Origin: Metaruminococcus_A sp964607135
GTDB taxonomy: Bacteria > Bacillota > Clostridia > Oscillospirales > Ruminococcaceae
Direction: 5' to 3'
DNA: 37,007 nt
NCBI GenBank assembly: GCA_964607135.1
Contig: CAZSIV010000023.1
Location: 1-37,007 of the forward strand
This document shows positions 30,219-37,007 of this stretch, in pieces. Position 1 is the stretch's first letter; each line of letters begins with the position of its first letter. A model generated the notes under the pieces. That model had not been told where the DNA came from. It ran no database searches and was given only the letters and a program-made list of their open reading frames with translations. The position numbers were made by a program, and so were the translations under genes.

Positions 30219-31373
30219 ATGGAGTGGAATGGATTGACCGAAAGCTATTTGGATTACAGCGCGACCACGCCGGTCTGCGCCGCCGCTGCGGATGCCTGCC
30301 TGAACGCGATGAACCGGGACTTTGGAAACCCGTCTTCTCTTTACCAGCTCGGTATGGAGGCTGAAAATATCGTGTCCGCCGCCCGCCGCACCCTTGCGAA
30401 AGCGCTTGGCTGCGAGGAACAAAGCCTCTTTTTCACCGGCTCTGCGACCGAGAGCAACAACATTGCCATTTTCGGAAGCCTTGCGGCGAATCCCCGGAAG
30501 GGGAAGAGGATCATTACGACGATGGTGGAGCACGCCGCGGTGCTGGGCCCGTTTGCCGAACTGCAAAAGCGGGGGTATGAAACGGTTTTTCTGGCGCCGG
30601 ACGAAACCGGCGGCTATCGCGCCGAGCAGTTTTTCGATGCGGTGGACGACCGCACCGCCCTCGTCTCGGTCATGCTCGTCAACAACGAGGTGGGAACGCG
30701 CTACCCGGTGGAAGAAATCATCCGGGCGGTGCGGCGGAAAAACCCCGATACGTTGATCCATGTCGACGCGGTGCAGGGCGCTTTCAAGCTCCCCTTTTCG
30801 ATCCGCACCGCCGCCCCGGATCTTCTCAGCGTCAGCGGGCATAAGCTGTATGCGCCGAAAGGGGTAGGGGCGCTCTATATCAGAAAGGGCGTCAAGGTGT
30901 CCTCCTTGTTGTTTGGCGGCGGTCAGGAAAAGGGAATCCGCCCGGGGACGGAGAGCGTACCGCTGATCGCGGCCTTTGCGGCGGCGGTCAACTGGTACAT
31001 CCCCCGGCAGAAGGAGCTGCTTTCCCGCTTTGAAACCCTGCAAGGGGAGCTGTTCGGGCAGCTCGAAGAGATTCCCGAGGTTTCCATCAACTCCCCGGCG
31101 GGCGGCGTCCCTTATATCACGAATTTTTCCGTCAAGGGAATCCGCTCCGAGATCATGCTACACTTCCTCGAAAGCAGGGGCGTTTTCGTTTCCAGCGGTT
31201 CCGCCTGTGCGAAAGGGGCGAAGAGTCACGTCCTGGATGCGCTCGGCCTCTCAGATGCCCGCGCCGATACCGCACTGCGGGTCAGCTTCGGGGCTTACAC
31301 GGAGCGGGAGGATATCGGCCGGCTGGCAGACGGCCTGAGGGAAGGTTTGTCCAGCCTGATTCGCACAAACTGA
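30219..31373 (+). CDS. cysteine desulfurase (NifS/IscS-like)
   Basis: 384 residues. ATG 30219 is preferred: GGGAG ends 9 bases before it but abuts the alternative ATG at 30210. The N-terminus YLDYSATTPVC, then TGSATESNN, TMVEHAAVL, HVDAVQGAFK and SGHKLYAPKG with the PLP lysine at about 209 are class V aminotransferase features. SSGSACAKG places the persulfide cysteine at about 330, and GIRPGTESV is present. The enzyme removes sulfur from cysteine and passes it on. With thiI directly downstream, the likely acceptor is ThiI, feeding tRNA 4-thiouridine and possibly thiamine thiazole. A small GGGCG/CGCCC hairpin lies between the two genes. Confidence 0.92.
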   Translation: MEWNGLTESYLDYSATTPVCAAAADACLNAMNRDFGNPSSLYQLGMEAENIVSAARRTLAKALGCEEQSLFFTGSATESNNIAIFGSLAANPRKGKRIITTMVEHAAVLGPFAELQKRGYETVFLAPDETGGYRAEQFFDAVDDRTALVSVMLVNNEVGTRYPVEEIIRAVRRKNPDTLIHVDAVQGAFKLPFSIRTAAPDLLSVSGHKLYAPKGVGALYIRKGVKVSSLLFGGGQEKGIRPGTESVPLIAAFAAAVNWYIPRQKELLSRFETLQGELFGQLEEIPEVSINSPAGGVPYITNFSVKGIRSEIMLHFLESRGVFVSSGSACAKGAKSHVLDALGLSDARADTALRVSFGAYTEREDIGRLADGLREGLSSLIRTN

Positions 31374-31470
31374 GGCGGGCGTTTCCGCCCGGCTCTTTCA
31401 TTTGAGGATTCCATCGCCCAAAAAGGCGCAGAGGGAATCCATTTTATAACCATCGGCAGTGGAGGGTTCA

Positions 31471-32649
31471 ATGAGGGAAATTTTACTGATAAAAGACGGC
31501 GAGATCGCGCTCAAGGGCTTGAACAAATCGACCTTTGAAAATATCCTGGTCAAAAACATCCGGCGGCGGATTGAGGACTTGGGAAAGGTGACGATCCAAA
31601 AAGCCCAGTCCACCATCTATGTCAAGCCGGCCGCGGACGATTATGACGCCGACGAGGCGCTGGAGCGGCTGAAAAAGGTTTTCGGCATCGCCGCTTTGTC
31701 CAAAGCGCGGATGACCGAAAAGCGCTTTGACAAAATCGCGGAGGAAGCAGTGGAGTATTTAAGCGACCTGCTTCCCTTTGTACATACGTTTAAGGTCGAG
31801 GCGAAGCGGGCGGACAAGAGCTTTCCAATGACGTCCCCCGAGCTCTGCGCCCAGCTCGGCGGCATCCTGCTGTCTCGTTTCCACAACCTGAAGGTGAACG
31901 TCCGGAATCCGGATGTGGTCGTCACGGTGGAGATCCGCGACTTCGGCGCTTATATCCACGCCAAAAAGCATGAAGGCGCGGGCGGGATGCCGATCGGGTC
32001 GAGCGGGAAGGCGCTTTTGCTGATCTCGGGTGGGATCGACAGCCCGGTCGCCGGCTATATGATGGCCAAACGGGGAATCGAGGTTTCGGCGGTTCACTTT
32101 ATTTCGCCGCCCTATACCAGCGACCGCGCCCTCCGGAAGGTCGAGAACCTCTGTGAAAAGATGTGCGAATATATGGGGAGGATTCCGCTTTATATCGTTC
32201 CATTCACCGAGATTCAGGAGGAAATCCGGAAAAACTGCCCGGAAGAGCTTTTTACCTTGATCATGCGGCGGATGATGATGAAGATCGCCCTGCGGCTCGC
32301 AAAGGAAAACGAGATGCAGGCGTTGATCACCGGGGAAAGCGTCGGCCAGGTTGCGAGCCAGACCATCGGGGCGCTCGCCTGCACCGACGCCGTCTGCGAC
32401 ATGCCGGTTTTCCGCCCCTTGATCGGGATGGACAAAAGCGAGATCATCGAGGTTTCCAGAAAGATCGATACCTTTGAAACGTCGATCCAGCCTTACGAAG
32501 ACTGCTGCACCGTCTTTACGCCGAAGCATCCGAAAACGAGGCCGCAGCTTTCGCAGATCCTCGAAGCCGAGGCGCTCTACGACTTTGAACCGCTGCTCGA
32601 GAGGGCGGTCGAAGGCATCCAGCTGAAAAGAATTGATAGGAACCGATAG
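31471..32649 (+). CDS. thiI: tRNA 4-thiouridine synthase ThiI
   Basis: 392 residues; GGAGGG 6 bases before ATG 31471 (an in-frame GTG at 31459 overlaps that site). NFLD plus THUMP domains (1-170) open with EILLIKDGEIALKG. The PP-loop ATPase has SGGIDSPVAGYMMAKRG (about 186-202) and the later ESVGQVASQT and YEDCCTVFTPKHPKT motifs. The C-terminal rhodanese domain present in E. coli ThiI is absent, as in most Firmicutes. ThiI adenylates U8 of tRNA and installs sulfur from the neighbouring cysteine desulfurase. The next gene starts 14 bases later. Confidence 0.95.
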   Translation: MREILLIKDGEIALKGLNKSTFENILVKNIRRRIEDLGKVTIQKAQSTIYVKPAADDYDADEALERLKKVFGIAALSKARMTEKRFDKIAEEAVEYLSDLLPFVHTFKVEAKRADKSFPMTSPELCAQLGGILLSRFHNLKVNVRNPDVVVTVEIRDFGAYIHAKKHEGAGGMPIGSSGKALLLISGGIDSPVAGYMMAKRGIEVSAVHFISPPYTSDRALRKVENLCEKMCEYMGRIPLYIVPFTEIQEEIRKNCPEELFTLIMRRMMMKIALRLAKENEMQALITGESVGQVASQTIGALACTDAVCDMPVFRPLIGMDKSEIIEVSRKIDTFETSIQPYEDCCTVFTPKHPKTRPQLSQILEAEALYDFEPLLERAVEGIQLKRIDRNR

Positions 32650-32663
32650 AAAGAAGGGGACTT

Positions 32664-33911
32664 ATGAGTAAAAATGCGGAGCTGATCGCAGTCGGCACTG
32701 AAATCATCCTGGGGGATATTGTCAACACCCATTCGCAGTACCTCTCCCAGAAGCTTGCACAGCTCGGGATCAATGTTTTTTACCACACGAGCGTCGGGGA
32801 CAATCCCGCCCGTCTCCGCTTTGTCATCGAGCAGGCGGTCGGGCGGAGCGATCTCGTCATCCTCTCGGGCGGGCTCGGGCCGACGGAGGATGATCTGACC
32901 AAAGAGACGGTTTGTGAGGTGCTCGGCATCCCGCTCCATCAGGACGCTGAAGCGCTCCGGCGGATGAGCACCTTTTTTGAGCGGATCGGACGTGAAATGA
33001 CCGACAACAACATCAAGCAGTCGATGGTGCCGGACGGCGCCGTGATTTTTCAGAACGACCGCGGGACGGCGCCCGGTATGGCGGTCGAAAAGGACGGGAA
33101 GATCGTCCTGCTCCTCCCAGGGCCGCCGAGCGAGCTGGTTCCGATGTTCGAGGAGCAGGCGTATCCTTACCTGTCCGGTTTTTCCGATGCGGTCCTTGTT
33201 TCCCGCAGCTTCCGGGTATTCGGGGTCGGGGAGTCGCTGGCGGAGGTGAAGCTCGGGGCGATGCTGGCGGGGGAAAATCCCACTGCGGCGCTCTATGCAA
33301 AGCAGAGCGAGGTGCTGGTTCGGCTGACCGCCAAAGCGGATACGAAGGAGAAGGCGGCCGAAATGCTCCAGCCGGTTGTCGATGAGCTCTATTCGATTTT
33401 GGGGGATACCGTTTACGGCGAAGACGTCGACAGCCTCGAGGAGGTCGTGGTGCCGCTGCTCCGGGAAAAGAGACTCAAGGTTGCCACGGCGGAAAGCTGT
33501 ACCGGCGGGCTCCTCGCCCAAAAAATCACCTCGATCCCCGGCTCGTCCGAGGTGTTCGAATGCGGGGTCGTCAGCTATGCCAACCGGATCAAGCACGAGC
33601 TGCTCCACGTGCCGCAGGAGCTGCTGGAGCGATACGGCGCGGTGAGCGAGCAGGTGGCGGCCGCTATGGCGGAGGGCGTTCTGCGGCTGAGCGGCGCCGA
33701 TATCGGCGTCGGCATCACCGGGATTGCCGGGCCTGGCGGCGGCAGTGAAGAAAAGCCGGTCGGCACCGTTTATATTTCGGTGGCTTCCAAGATGGGGGAA
33801 ACCCAAACAAAGCAGTTCCGCTTCGGCTACGGGCGGAAAAACGAGCGGGAGCATATCAGGATGGCGTCTGCGATGAATGCGCTCGACATGGTTCGCAGGC
33901 TGCTGTTGTAA
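32664..33911 (+). CDS. cinA: CinA (competence/damage-inducible protein A)
   Basis: 415 residues; GAAAGAAGGGG before ATG 32664. The N-terminal MoaB/MogA-like COG1058 domain (1-170) has VGTEIILGDIVNTHSQYL and SGGLGPTEDDLT (about 69-80). The middle part carries a KH-like region. The C-terminal PncC amidase domain (about 255-415) shows TAESCTGGLLAQ (about 274-285), GVVSYAN and GIAGPGGGSEEKPVGTVY. CinA handles damaged nicotinamide nucleotides (NMN deamidation and ADP-ribose pyrophosphatase activity in characterised members). In other Firmicutes it is often next to recA, which is not seen here. Confidence 0.94.
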   Translation: MSKNAELIAVGTEIILGDIVNTHSQYLSQKLAQLGINVFYHTSVGDNPARLRFVIEQAVGRSDLVILSGGLGPTEDDLTKETVCEVLGIPLHQDAEALRRMSTFFERIGREMTDNNIKQSMVPDGAVIFQNDRGTAPGMAVEKDGKIVLLLPGPPSELVPMFEEQAYPYLSGFSDAVLVSRSFRVFGVGESLAEVKLGAMLAGENPTAALYAKQSEVLVRLTAKADTKEKAAEMLQPVVDELYSILGDTVYGEDVDSLEEVVVPLLREKRLKVATAESCTGGLLAQKITSIPGSSEVFECGVVSYANRIKHELLHVPQELLERYGAVSEQVAAAMAEGVLRLSGADIGVGITGIAGPGGGSEEKPVGTVYISVASKMGETQTKQFRFGYGRKNEREHIRMASAMNALDMVRRLLL

Positions 33912-33925
33912 GGGGGAGCGCGTCT

Positions 33926-34945
33926 GTGGATGTGAATCAAACCGAAACGGTTTCGAAGCATAAGGGCGGCAGGCCGTGCTTTTTCCTGCGTGTTTTGAAA
34001 TGGCTGTTCCCCTGGAAAGGGGACAGGGGAAGGACCGTTGTCACAAAGCTTGTCTTTTTGGCCTGCGCGGCCGCCTTTGTGGTAAGCGGCTGGCTTTTGG
34101 CGGATTATTACATCAAGGATTTTATGGTGAACGAGGAGTATTTGGGCATCAAAAGCCTGATGGGCGAAAGCAGCAGTGCCGTTTCTTCCGATCTGCCGCC
34201 TGCGGAGGAGCTTCTCCCGCTTCCCGCGGGTTATCGGGAACAGTTCAGCGCCCTGTACCAGATCAACCAGAAAATCTGCGGCTGGCTGAAGATCGACGGG
34301 ACGGGGATTGATTATCCGGTCGTCCAGGCGGCCGACAATGATTATTACCTCCATCATACCTTCTATGACGGCTACAGCAGCGCGGGCGCGCCTTTTTTAG
34401 ATTGCAGCTGTGATTTTTCCGTGGATTCCATGTCCGACAATCTGATCGTTTACGGGCATAACCTCAACAGCGGGCGGATGTTTCACGATCTTGTCCGTTA
34501 CAAGGACGTCGCATATTACAAAGAACATCCGGTGGTCAGCTTCAACACGGTTTATGCCGACTACGACTGGAAAATCCTCGGGCTGTTTTTTACAAACGCC
34601 GATATGGGGCTTGATGATTCCTTCGCTTACCATATGTGGTACAGGAGCAGAAACGAAACGGAATTTTTTTCTCAGCTCAACGAGGCGATGCAGCGCTCCT
34701 TCTTTACCACCGGGGTGGATGTCCGTTTCGGCGACCGGCTTTTGATGCTGTCGACCTGCGACAACAGCTTTGACGACAGCCGGCTGGTCTTGCTCGCCAG
34801 GATGGTTCGCCCGGGCGAGGATGCGCGGGTGGATGTGTCGGCTGCAAAGGCCAACGCCGGCCAGTATCTGCCTCAGAATTATATTGATAAGCTGGGCGGC
34901 GTTTACCGCCCCTGGAATAAAAATTATGCTTTTTATGCGCCCTGA
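33926..34945 (+). CDS. class B sortase
   Basis: 339 residues, GTG start with GGGGGAG 7 bases upstream. A basic cytoplasmic start leads to one membrane helix (about 39-60). The sortase B fold follows: residues ICGWLKIDGTGIDYPVVQ (117-134), YYLHHTF, catalytic His178 in YGHN, Cys278 in STCDNSF and Arg286 in SRLVLLARMV. The extra helices between about 183 and 260 are typical of class B. It anchors proteins or pilins to peptidoglycan; no sorting-signal protein is encoded beside it. It ends 41 bases before the SpoIID-domain gene. Confidence 0.92.
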   Translation: MDVNQTETVSKHKGGRPCFFLRVLKWLFPWKGDRGRTVVTKLVFLACAAAFVVSGWLLADYYIKDFMVNEEYLGIKSLMGESSSAVSSDLPPAEELLPLPAGYREQFSALYQINQKICGWLKIDGTGIDYPVVQAADNDYYLHHTFYDGYSSAGAPFLDCSCDFSVDSMSDNLIVYGHNLNSGRMFHDLVRYKDVAYYKEHPVVSFNTVYADYDWKILGLFFTNADMGLDDSFAYHMWYRSRNETEFFSQLNEAMQRSFFTTGVDVRFGDRLLMLSTCDNSFDDSRLVLLARMVRPGEDARVDVSAAKANAGQYLPQNYIDKLGGVYRPWNKNYAFYAP

Positions 34946-34986
34946 TTTCCAGGGAAAGAGGCCGCTTTGAGAAAGGGGAGAGAAAA

Positions 34987-36189
34987 TTGCTGCGCAAGCT
35001 ATTGGCATGTGTGATGGCGGGAACCATCCTTCTCTCCGCCTTTACGGTAACGTCCTATTTTGCCGCGGGGTTGGTTTCGATCGTCAATCCCCCGGACCAT
35101 CAGTCCTCTTCCGGGCAGCTGGGGATGGTGGAAAACGAAGTGGTCGACATCCCGGACAGCTTGTTGGGCAGCTCCTCCGACGAGACGACAGAGAACTCTT
35201 CGCAGAGCAGCGGGCCGGATTCTTCTGCCTCATCTTCCGCGTCTTCCTCCGCACCGCCGTCGTCGGCCGCCGTGCCGCCTCCGATTGCCGAACCGGGATC
35301 TTCCACCGTGTCGATCCCGTCGTCCGTTGCATCCCCTTCCTCGCCGGGTACTTCGGCATCTTCAGGGGAAGACGTTCCCGCCGGAGAGACGCTGATCGTA
35401 AAAATTTCAAGCGAGCCGTCGGTGGGCGCTTATGCGGTGAACGACATCCTCCCGCGGATCGTCGCTATGGAGATGAACGGCAGTATGGCCGACGAAGCGC
35501 TCAAGGCGCAGGCAGTCGCGACCCACAGCTATATTAAATATCAGAACAGCATCGGGAAAGCGCCGGTGGTATATGTCAGAGCCCCTTCGGCGCGGATCCA
35601 GTCGCTGGTCGAGTCGGTTTCAAGCCAGATGATCTACTATAACGGCCGGGTGATCGACGCCACCTACTGCGCTTCGACGGCAGGGCGGACGGAGTCCTCC
35701 GCCGATGTCTGGGGCGGATATCTGCCTTACCTGGTTTCGGTCGAAAGCGCATATGATTCCCATGATCCGAACTGGGGCAGCCAGACGGTTTATACGGTCG
35801 AACAGGTGCGGAATATGGTCAAACAGAATGCGGGAATCGAATTGACGGGGAATCCTGAAGATTGGTTTCAAACAGCTTCTCACACCGCAGGGGGTTATAA
35901 CGGCGATATGACCATAGGCGGGCAGAGCACCTTTACATACAACGGGAAGACCTATAAGATCACCGGGCGGTATGTTCAGACGATTATCCTTCGGCAGTCG
36001 GGGCTCCCGGCGTTGAAAAGCGCGAAATTCGACGTTTCCGTCAGCGGCGACCAGATCGTCTTTACCACCTATGGATATGGCCATGGGGTGGGGATGAGTC
36101 AATGGGGTGCACATTATTATGCAGTCAAGGAAGGGTACAATTACCAGCAGATTTTGACTCATTACTATACCGGCGTGACCATCCGTTGA
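34987..36189 (+). CDS. SpoIID/LytB-domain exported protein
   Basis: 400 residues, TTG start with GGGGAG 6 bases upstream; no ATG suits. Signal/anchor helix 5-30. Residues about 60-135 are an almost pure Ser/Pro/Ala linker that should span the wall. The SpoIID domain (about 135-400) has EPSVGAYAVNDILPRIVAMEM, ALKAQAVATHSYIKYQ, DATYCASTAGRTESS and GYGHGVGMSQWGA (about 358-370), the signature of SpoIID-type lytic transglycosylases that cut denuded peptidoglycan. The long linker and position after sortase B suggest a wall-located enzyme rather than the engulfment protein SpoIID proper. A terminator follows. Confidence 0.9.
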   Translation: MLRKLLACVMAGTILLSAFTVTSYFAAGLVSIVNPPDHQSSSGQLGMVENEVVDIPDSLLGSSSDETTENSSQSSGPDSSASSSASSSAPPSSAAVPPPIAEPGSSTVSIPSSVASPSSPGTSASSGEDVPAGETLIVKISSEPSVGAYAVNDILPRIVAMEMNGSMADEALKAQAVATHSYIKYQNSIGKAPVVYVRAPSARIQSLVESVSSQMIYYNGRVIDATYCASTAGRTESSADVWGGYLPYLVSVESAYDSHDPNWGSQTVYTVEQVRNMVKQNAGIELTGNPEDWFQTASHTAGGYNGDMTIGGQSTFTYNGKTYKITGRYVQTIILRQSGLPALKSAKFDVSVSGDQIVFTTYGYGHGVGMSQWGAHYYAVKEGYNYQQILTHYYTGVTIR

Positions 36190-36233
36190 AGAAGCAGGCC
36201 GTCAGCTTAAAAGCCGACGGCCTGCTTCTTTTG
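36189..36233. terminator. bidirectional terminator after the SpoIID-domain gene
   Basis: GAAGCAGGCCGTCAGC / GCCGACGGCCTGCTTC stem (one mismatch), followed by TTTTG; on the other strand it precedes TTCAACGG. 36234-36337 shows no gene. Confidence 0.75.
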
Positions 36234-36337
36234 ACTGATGGCGATTCATCTTTGAAGCAAAGGCTGAATAAGGATTAACAGCAAAAAGACGTTCCGCACC
36301 TCAGCTGCGCTTCGGCCCTGATTGACCACGGCGGCAC

Positions 36338-36640
36338 TTACCGCAGGCTGTAAAATTCCAGGTAGCGTTTGATGTTGGCGCGCGCGCGGGCCAGGGTCCG
36401 TGAAACGGTGGATTTATTGACCTTTTGCAGTGCGGCGATTTCGATGATCTTCTTTTTTTCGTAGTAGTAGAGATAGAGCGTCTCCCGCTGCCGTGCGGTC
36501 AGCCGGCTGCGGATAACCTGGCTCAGTGCTTTTTTGAGCTGCTCCAGCTGAAGATCGTTGCCGGAACCCTCCTCCAGCAGATAAAAACGATCTTGATCGA
36601 GGACATAGCCAATCTGATCGAGAGAAACTTTTCTGCTCAA
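36338..36640 (-). CDS. sigma region-4-like helix-turn-helix protein
   Basis: 100 residues. TTG 36640 is chosen: GGGGAG lies 8 bases upstream and the TTG overlaps the TGA of the preceding gene (TTGA). Residues about 35-90 (LSQVIRSRLTARQRETLYLYYYEKKKIIEIAALQKVNKSTVSRTLARARANIKRYL) are a region-4/LuxR-like helix-turn-helix: 'RQRETLYLYYYEKKK' then a recognition helix 'NKSTVSRTLARARANIK'. Region 2 is absent, so this is not a complete sigma factor. Similar short proteins occur in phages (ArpU/RinA-like late activators) and as accessory regulators. It is coupled to a small helical partner. Confidence 0.7.
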   Translation of the reverse strand: MSRKVSLDQIGYVLDQDRFYLLEEGSGNDLQLEQLKKALSQVIRSRLTARQRETLYLYYYEKKKIIEIAALQKVNKSTVSRTLARARANIKRYLEFYSLR

Positions 36641-36840
36641 ATGGATTTCTCCCCGCAATAGCAGTAAAACAGGCGGCAGGCGTTCAGAAGATGATCGTAT
36701 TCTTCAAAAAGGATCAGGATCTTTTCTTCGTAATACTCCTTTCGTTCCGGTTCCCGCTTTTGAAGGCTGCGCAGCTCTGTTATTTCTTCCCGAAGGAGAG
36801 CAGTAAGGCCGCAACAAGCTTCCACGAGTTTTGACATCAT
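36637..36840 (-). CDS. small helical partner of the region-4-like protein
   Basis: 67 residues; AAGGATG precedes ATG 36840 (ATG 36837 also possible). Two amphipathic helices rich in Glu and Leu (LVEACCGLTALLREEITELRSLQKREPERKEYYEEKILILFEEYDHLLNACRLFY) and four Cys. Translationally coupled to the region-4-like gene and driven by a strong promoter near the SOS box. The family is not recognised; a co-regulator or anti-factor is possible. Confidence 0.6.
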   Translation of the reverse strand: MMSKLVEACCGLTALLREEITELRSLQKREPERKEYYEEKILILFEEYDHLLNACRLFYCYCGEKSI

Positions 36841-36884
36841 GTCTTCACATCCTTTGATTGCACGAAATGTGTAGTTGTAATTTT

Positions 36885-36913
36885 ATCATATCACACGTTT
36901 TGTGTAAAATCAA
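36885..36913 (-). promoter_or_regulatory. leftward promoter of the region-4-like operon
   Basis: Minus strand: TTGATT (36913-36908), 17-base spacer ending in TGA, TATGAT (36890-36885), an extended -10. The spacer holds the palindrome CACACGTTTTGTGT. Confidence 0.7.
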
Positions 36914-36918
36914 CCTTT

Positions 36919-36932
36919 GGAACATTTGTTCG
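36919..36932. promoter_or_regulatory. LexA/SOS box (Bacillus type)
   Basis: GGAACATTTGTTCG matches the Bacillus/Clostridium LexA consensus CGAACN4GTTCG at all but the first base, with a perfect GAAC-N4-GTTC core. It lies between two divergent promoters: 5 bases from the leftward -35 and 7 bases from the rightward -35. Confidence 0.65.
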
Positions 36933-36939
36933 ATAAAGC

Positions 36940-36968
36940 TTGAAAATATGGGTATGCTATGGTATAAT
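36940..36968 (+). promoter_or_regulatory. rightward promoter leaving the window
   Basis: TTGAAA, 17-base spacer, TATAAT (perfect -10). Its gene begins beyond 37007; the transcribed start holds a small GGAAATC/GATTTCC hairpin (36985-37002). An SOS-controlled gene such as lexA is the natural guess. Confidence 0.75.
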
Positions 36969-37007
36969 AACCTCACGGACTGGACGGAAATCGAAGATTT
37001 CCGAGTC

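Noticed and set aside
29970..31043. 357-codon minus-strand frame over the cysteine desulfurase
   Set aside because: Shadow; the plus strand carries the PLP lysine and persulfide cysteine motifs.
32577..33854. 425-codon minus-strand frame over thiI/cinA
   Set aside because: Shadow of cinA, which has both conserved domains and a proper ribosome site.

Overview
The window comes from a low-to-mid-GC Bacillota genome, most likely a spore-forming clostridium of the Oscillospiraceae/Acutalibacteraceae type. This is inferred from strong AGGAGG ribosome sites, GTG and TTG starts, the Asp23/YloU - fatty-acid-kinase-like - recG order, the germination protein YpeB, a SpoIID-domain protein, a class B sortase and a rhodanese-less ThiI. 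No rRNA or marker protein allows a firm species call.

Layout. 1-5.2 kb is a visibly AT-richer accessory stretch: a small anchored protein, decayed DNA, an EamA transporter, an ABM-fold protein, a zinc-ribbon protein, and a translationally coupled ferredoxin / zinc-macrodomain / class M sirtuin unit that should add and remove ADP-ribose. 5.25-5.57 kb holds a tRNA-Gly relic and intact tRNA-Gly(GCC) and tRNA-Phe(GAA), all on the minus strand behind one strong promoter. 5.9-12.8 kb carries envelope genes: an LPG-synthase/flippase-like protein, a small membrane protein, a Prok-RING/zinc-ribbon membrane protein with 126-bp internal repeats, a GtrB/GtrA-type pair, an ECF sigma factor with a membrane-anchored partner, and TspO. 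13.0-16.25 kb is a MacB/FtsX-type ABC cassette (ATPase and two permeases).

16.3-20.6 kb is a phage-derived island: a phiLC3-type holin and XhlA-like protein without endolysin, a frameshifted phage-like gene, an ImmA/IrrE peptidase and XRE repressor, and, divergently, a small protein, an integrase-fold MrpR-like protein and two tiny proteins. 20.6-22.3 kb has two single-pass exported proteins of unknown function; 22.4-23.6 kb two coupled flavodoxin-like proteins.

24.1-28.4 kb is the conserved block asp23 - DhaL/fakA-like - recG. A solitary ypeB converges on recG with interleaved stop codons. 30.2-36.2 kb is co-directional: cysteine desulfurase, thiI, cinA, sortase B, SpoIID-domain protein; the first two form a sulfur-transfer pair for 4-thiouridine/thiamine. 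The right end has a coupled pair with a sigma region-4-like protein, and a divergent promoter pair flanking a near-consensus Bacillus-type SOS box whose right-hand target gene lies beyond the window.

The most unusual item is the compact ferredoxin / zinc-macro / class M sirtuin operon without the lipoyl carrier (GcvH-L) and lipoate ligase genes of the classical system. Next come the MrpR-like/XRE/ImmA phage-control island, the SOS-box promoter pair and the minimal tRNA relic.
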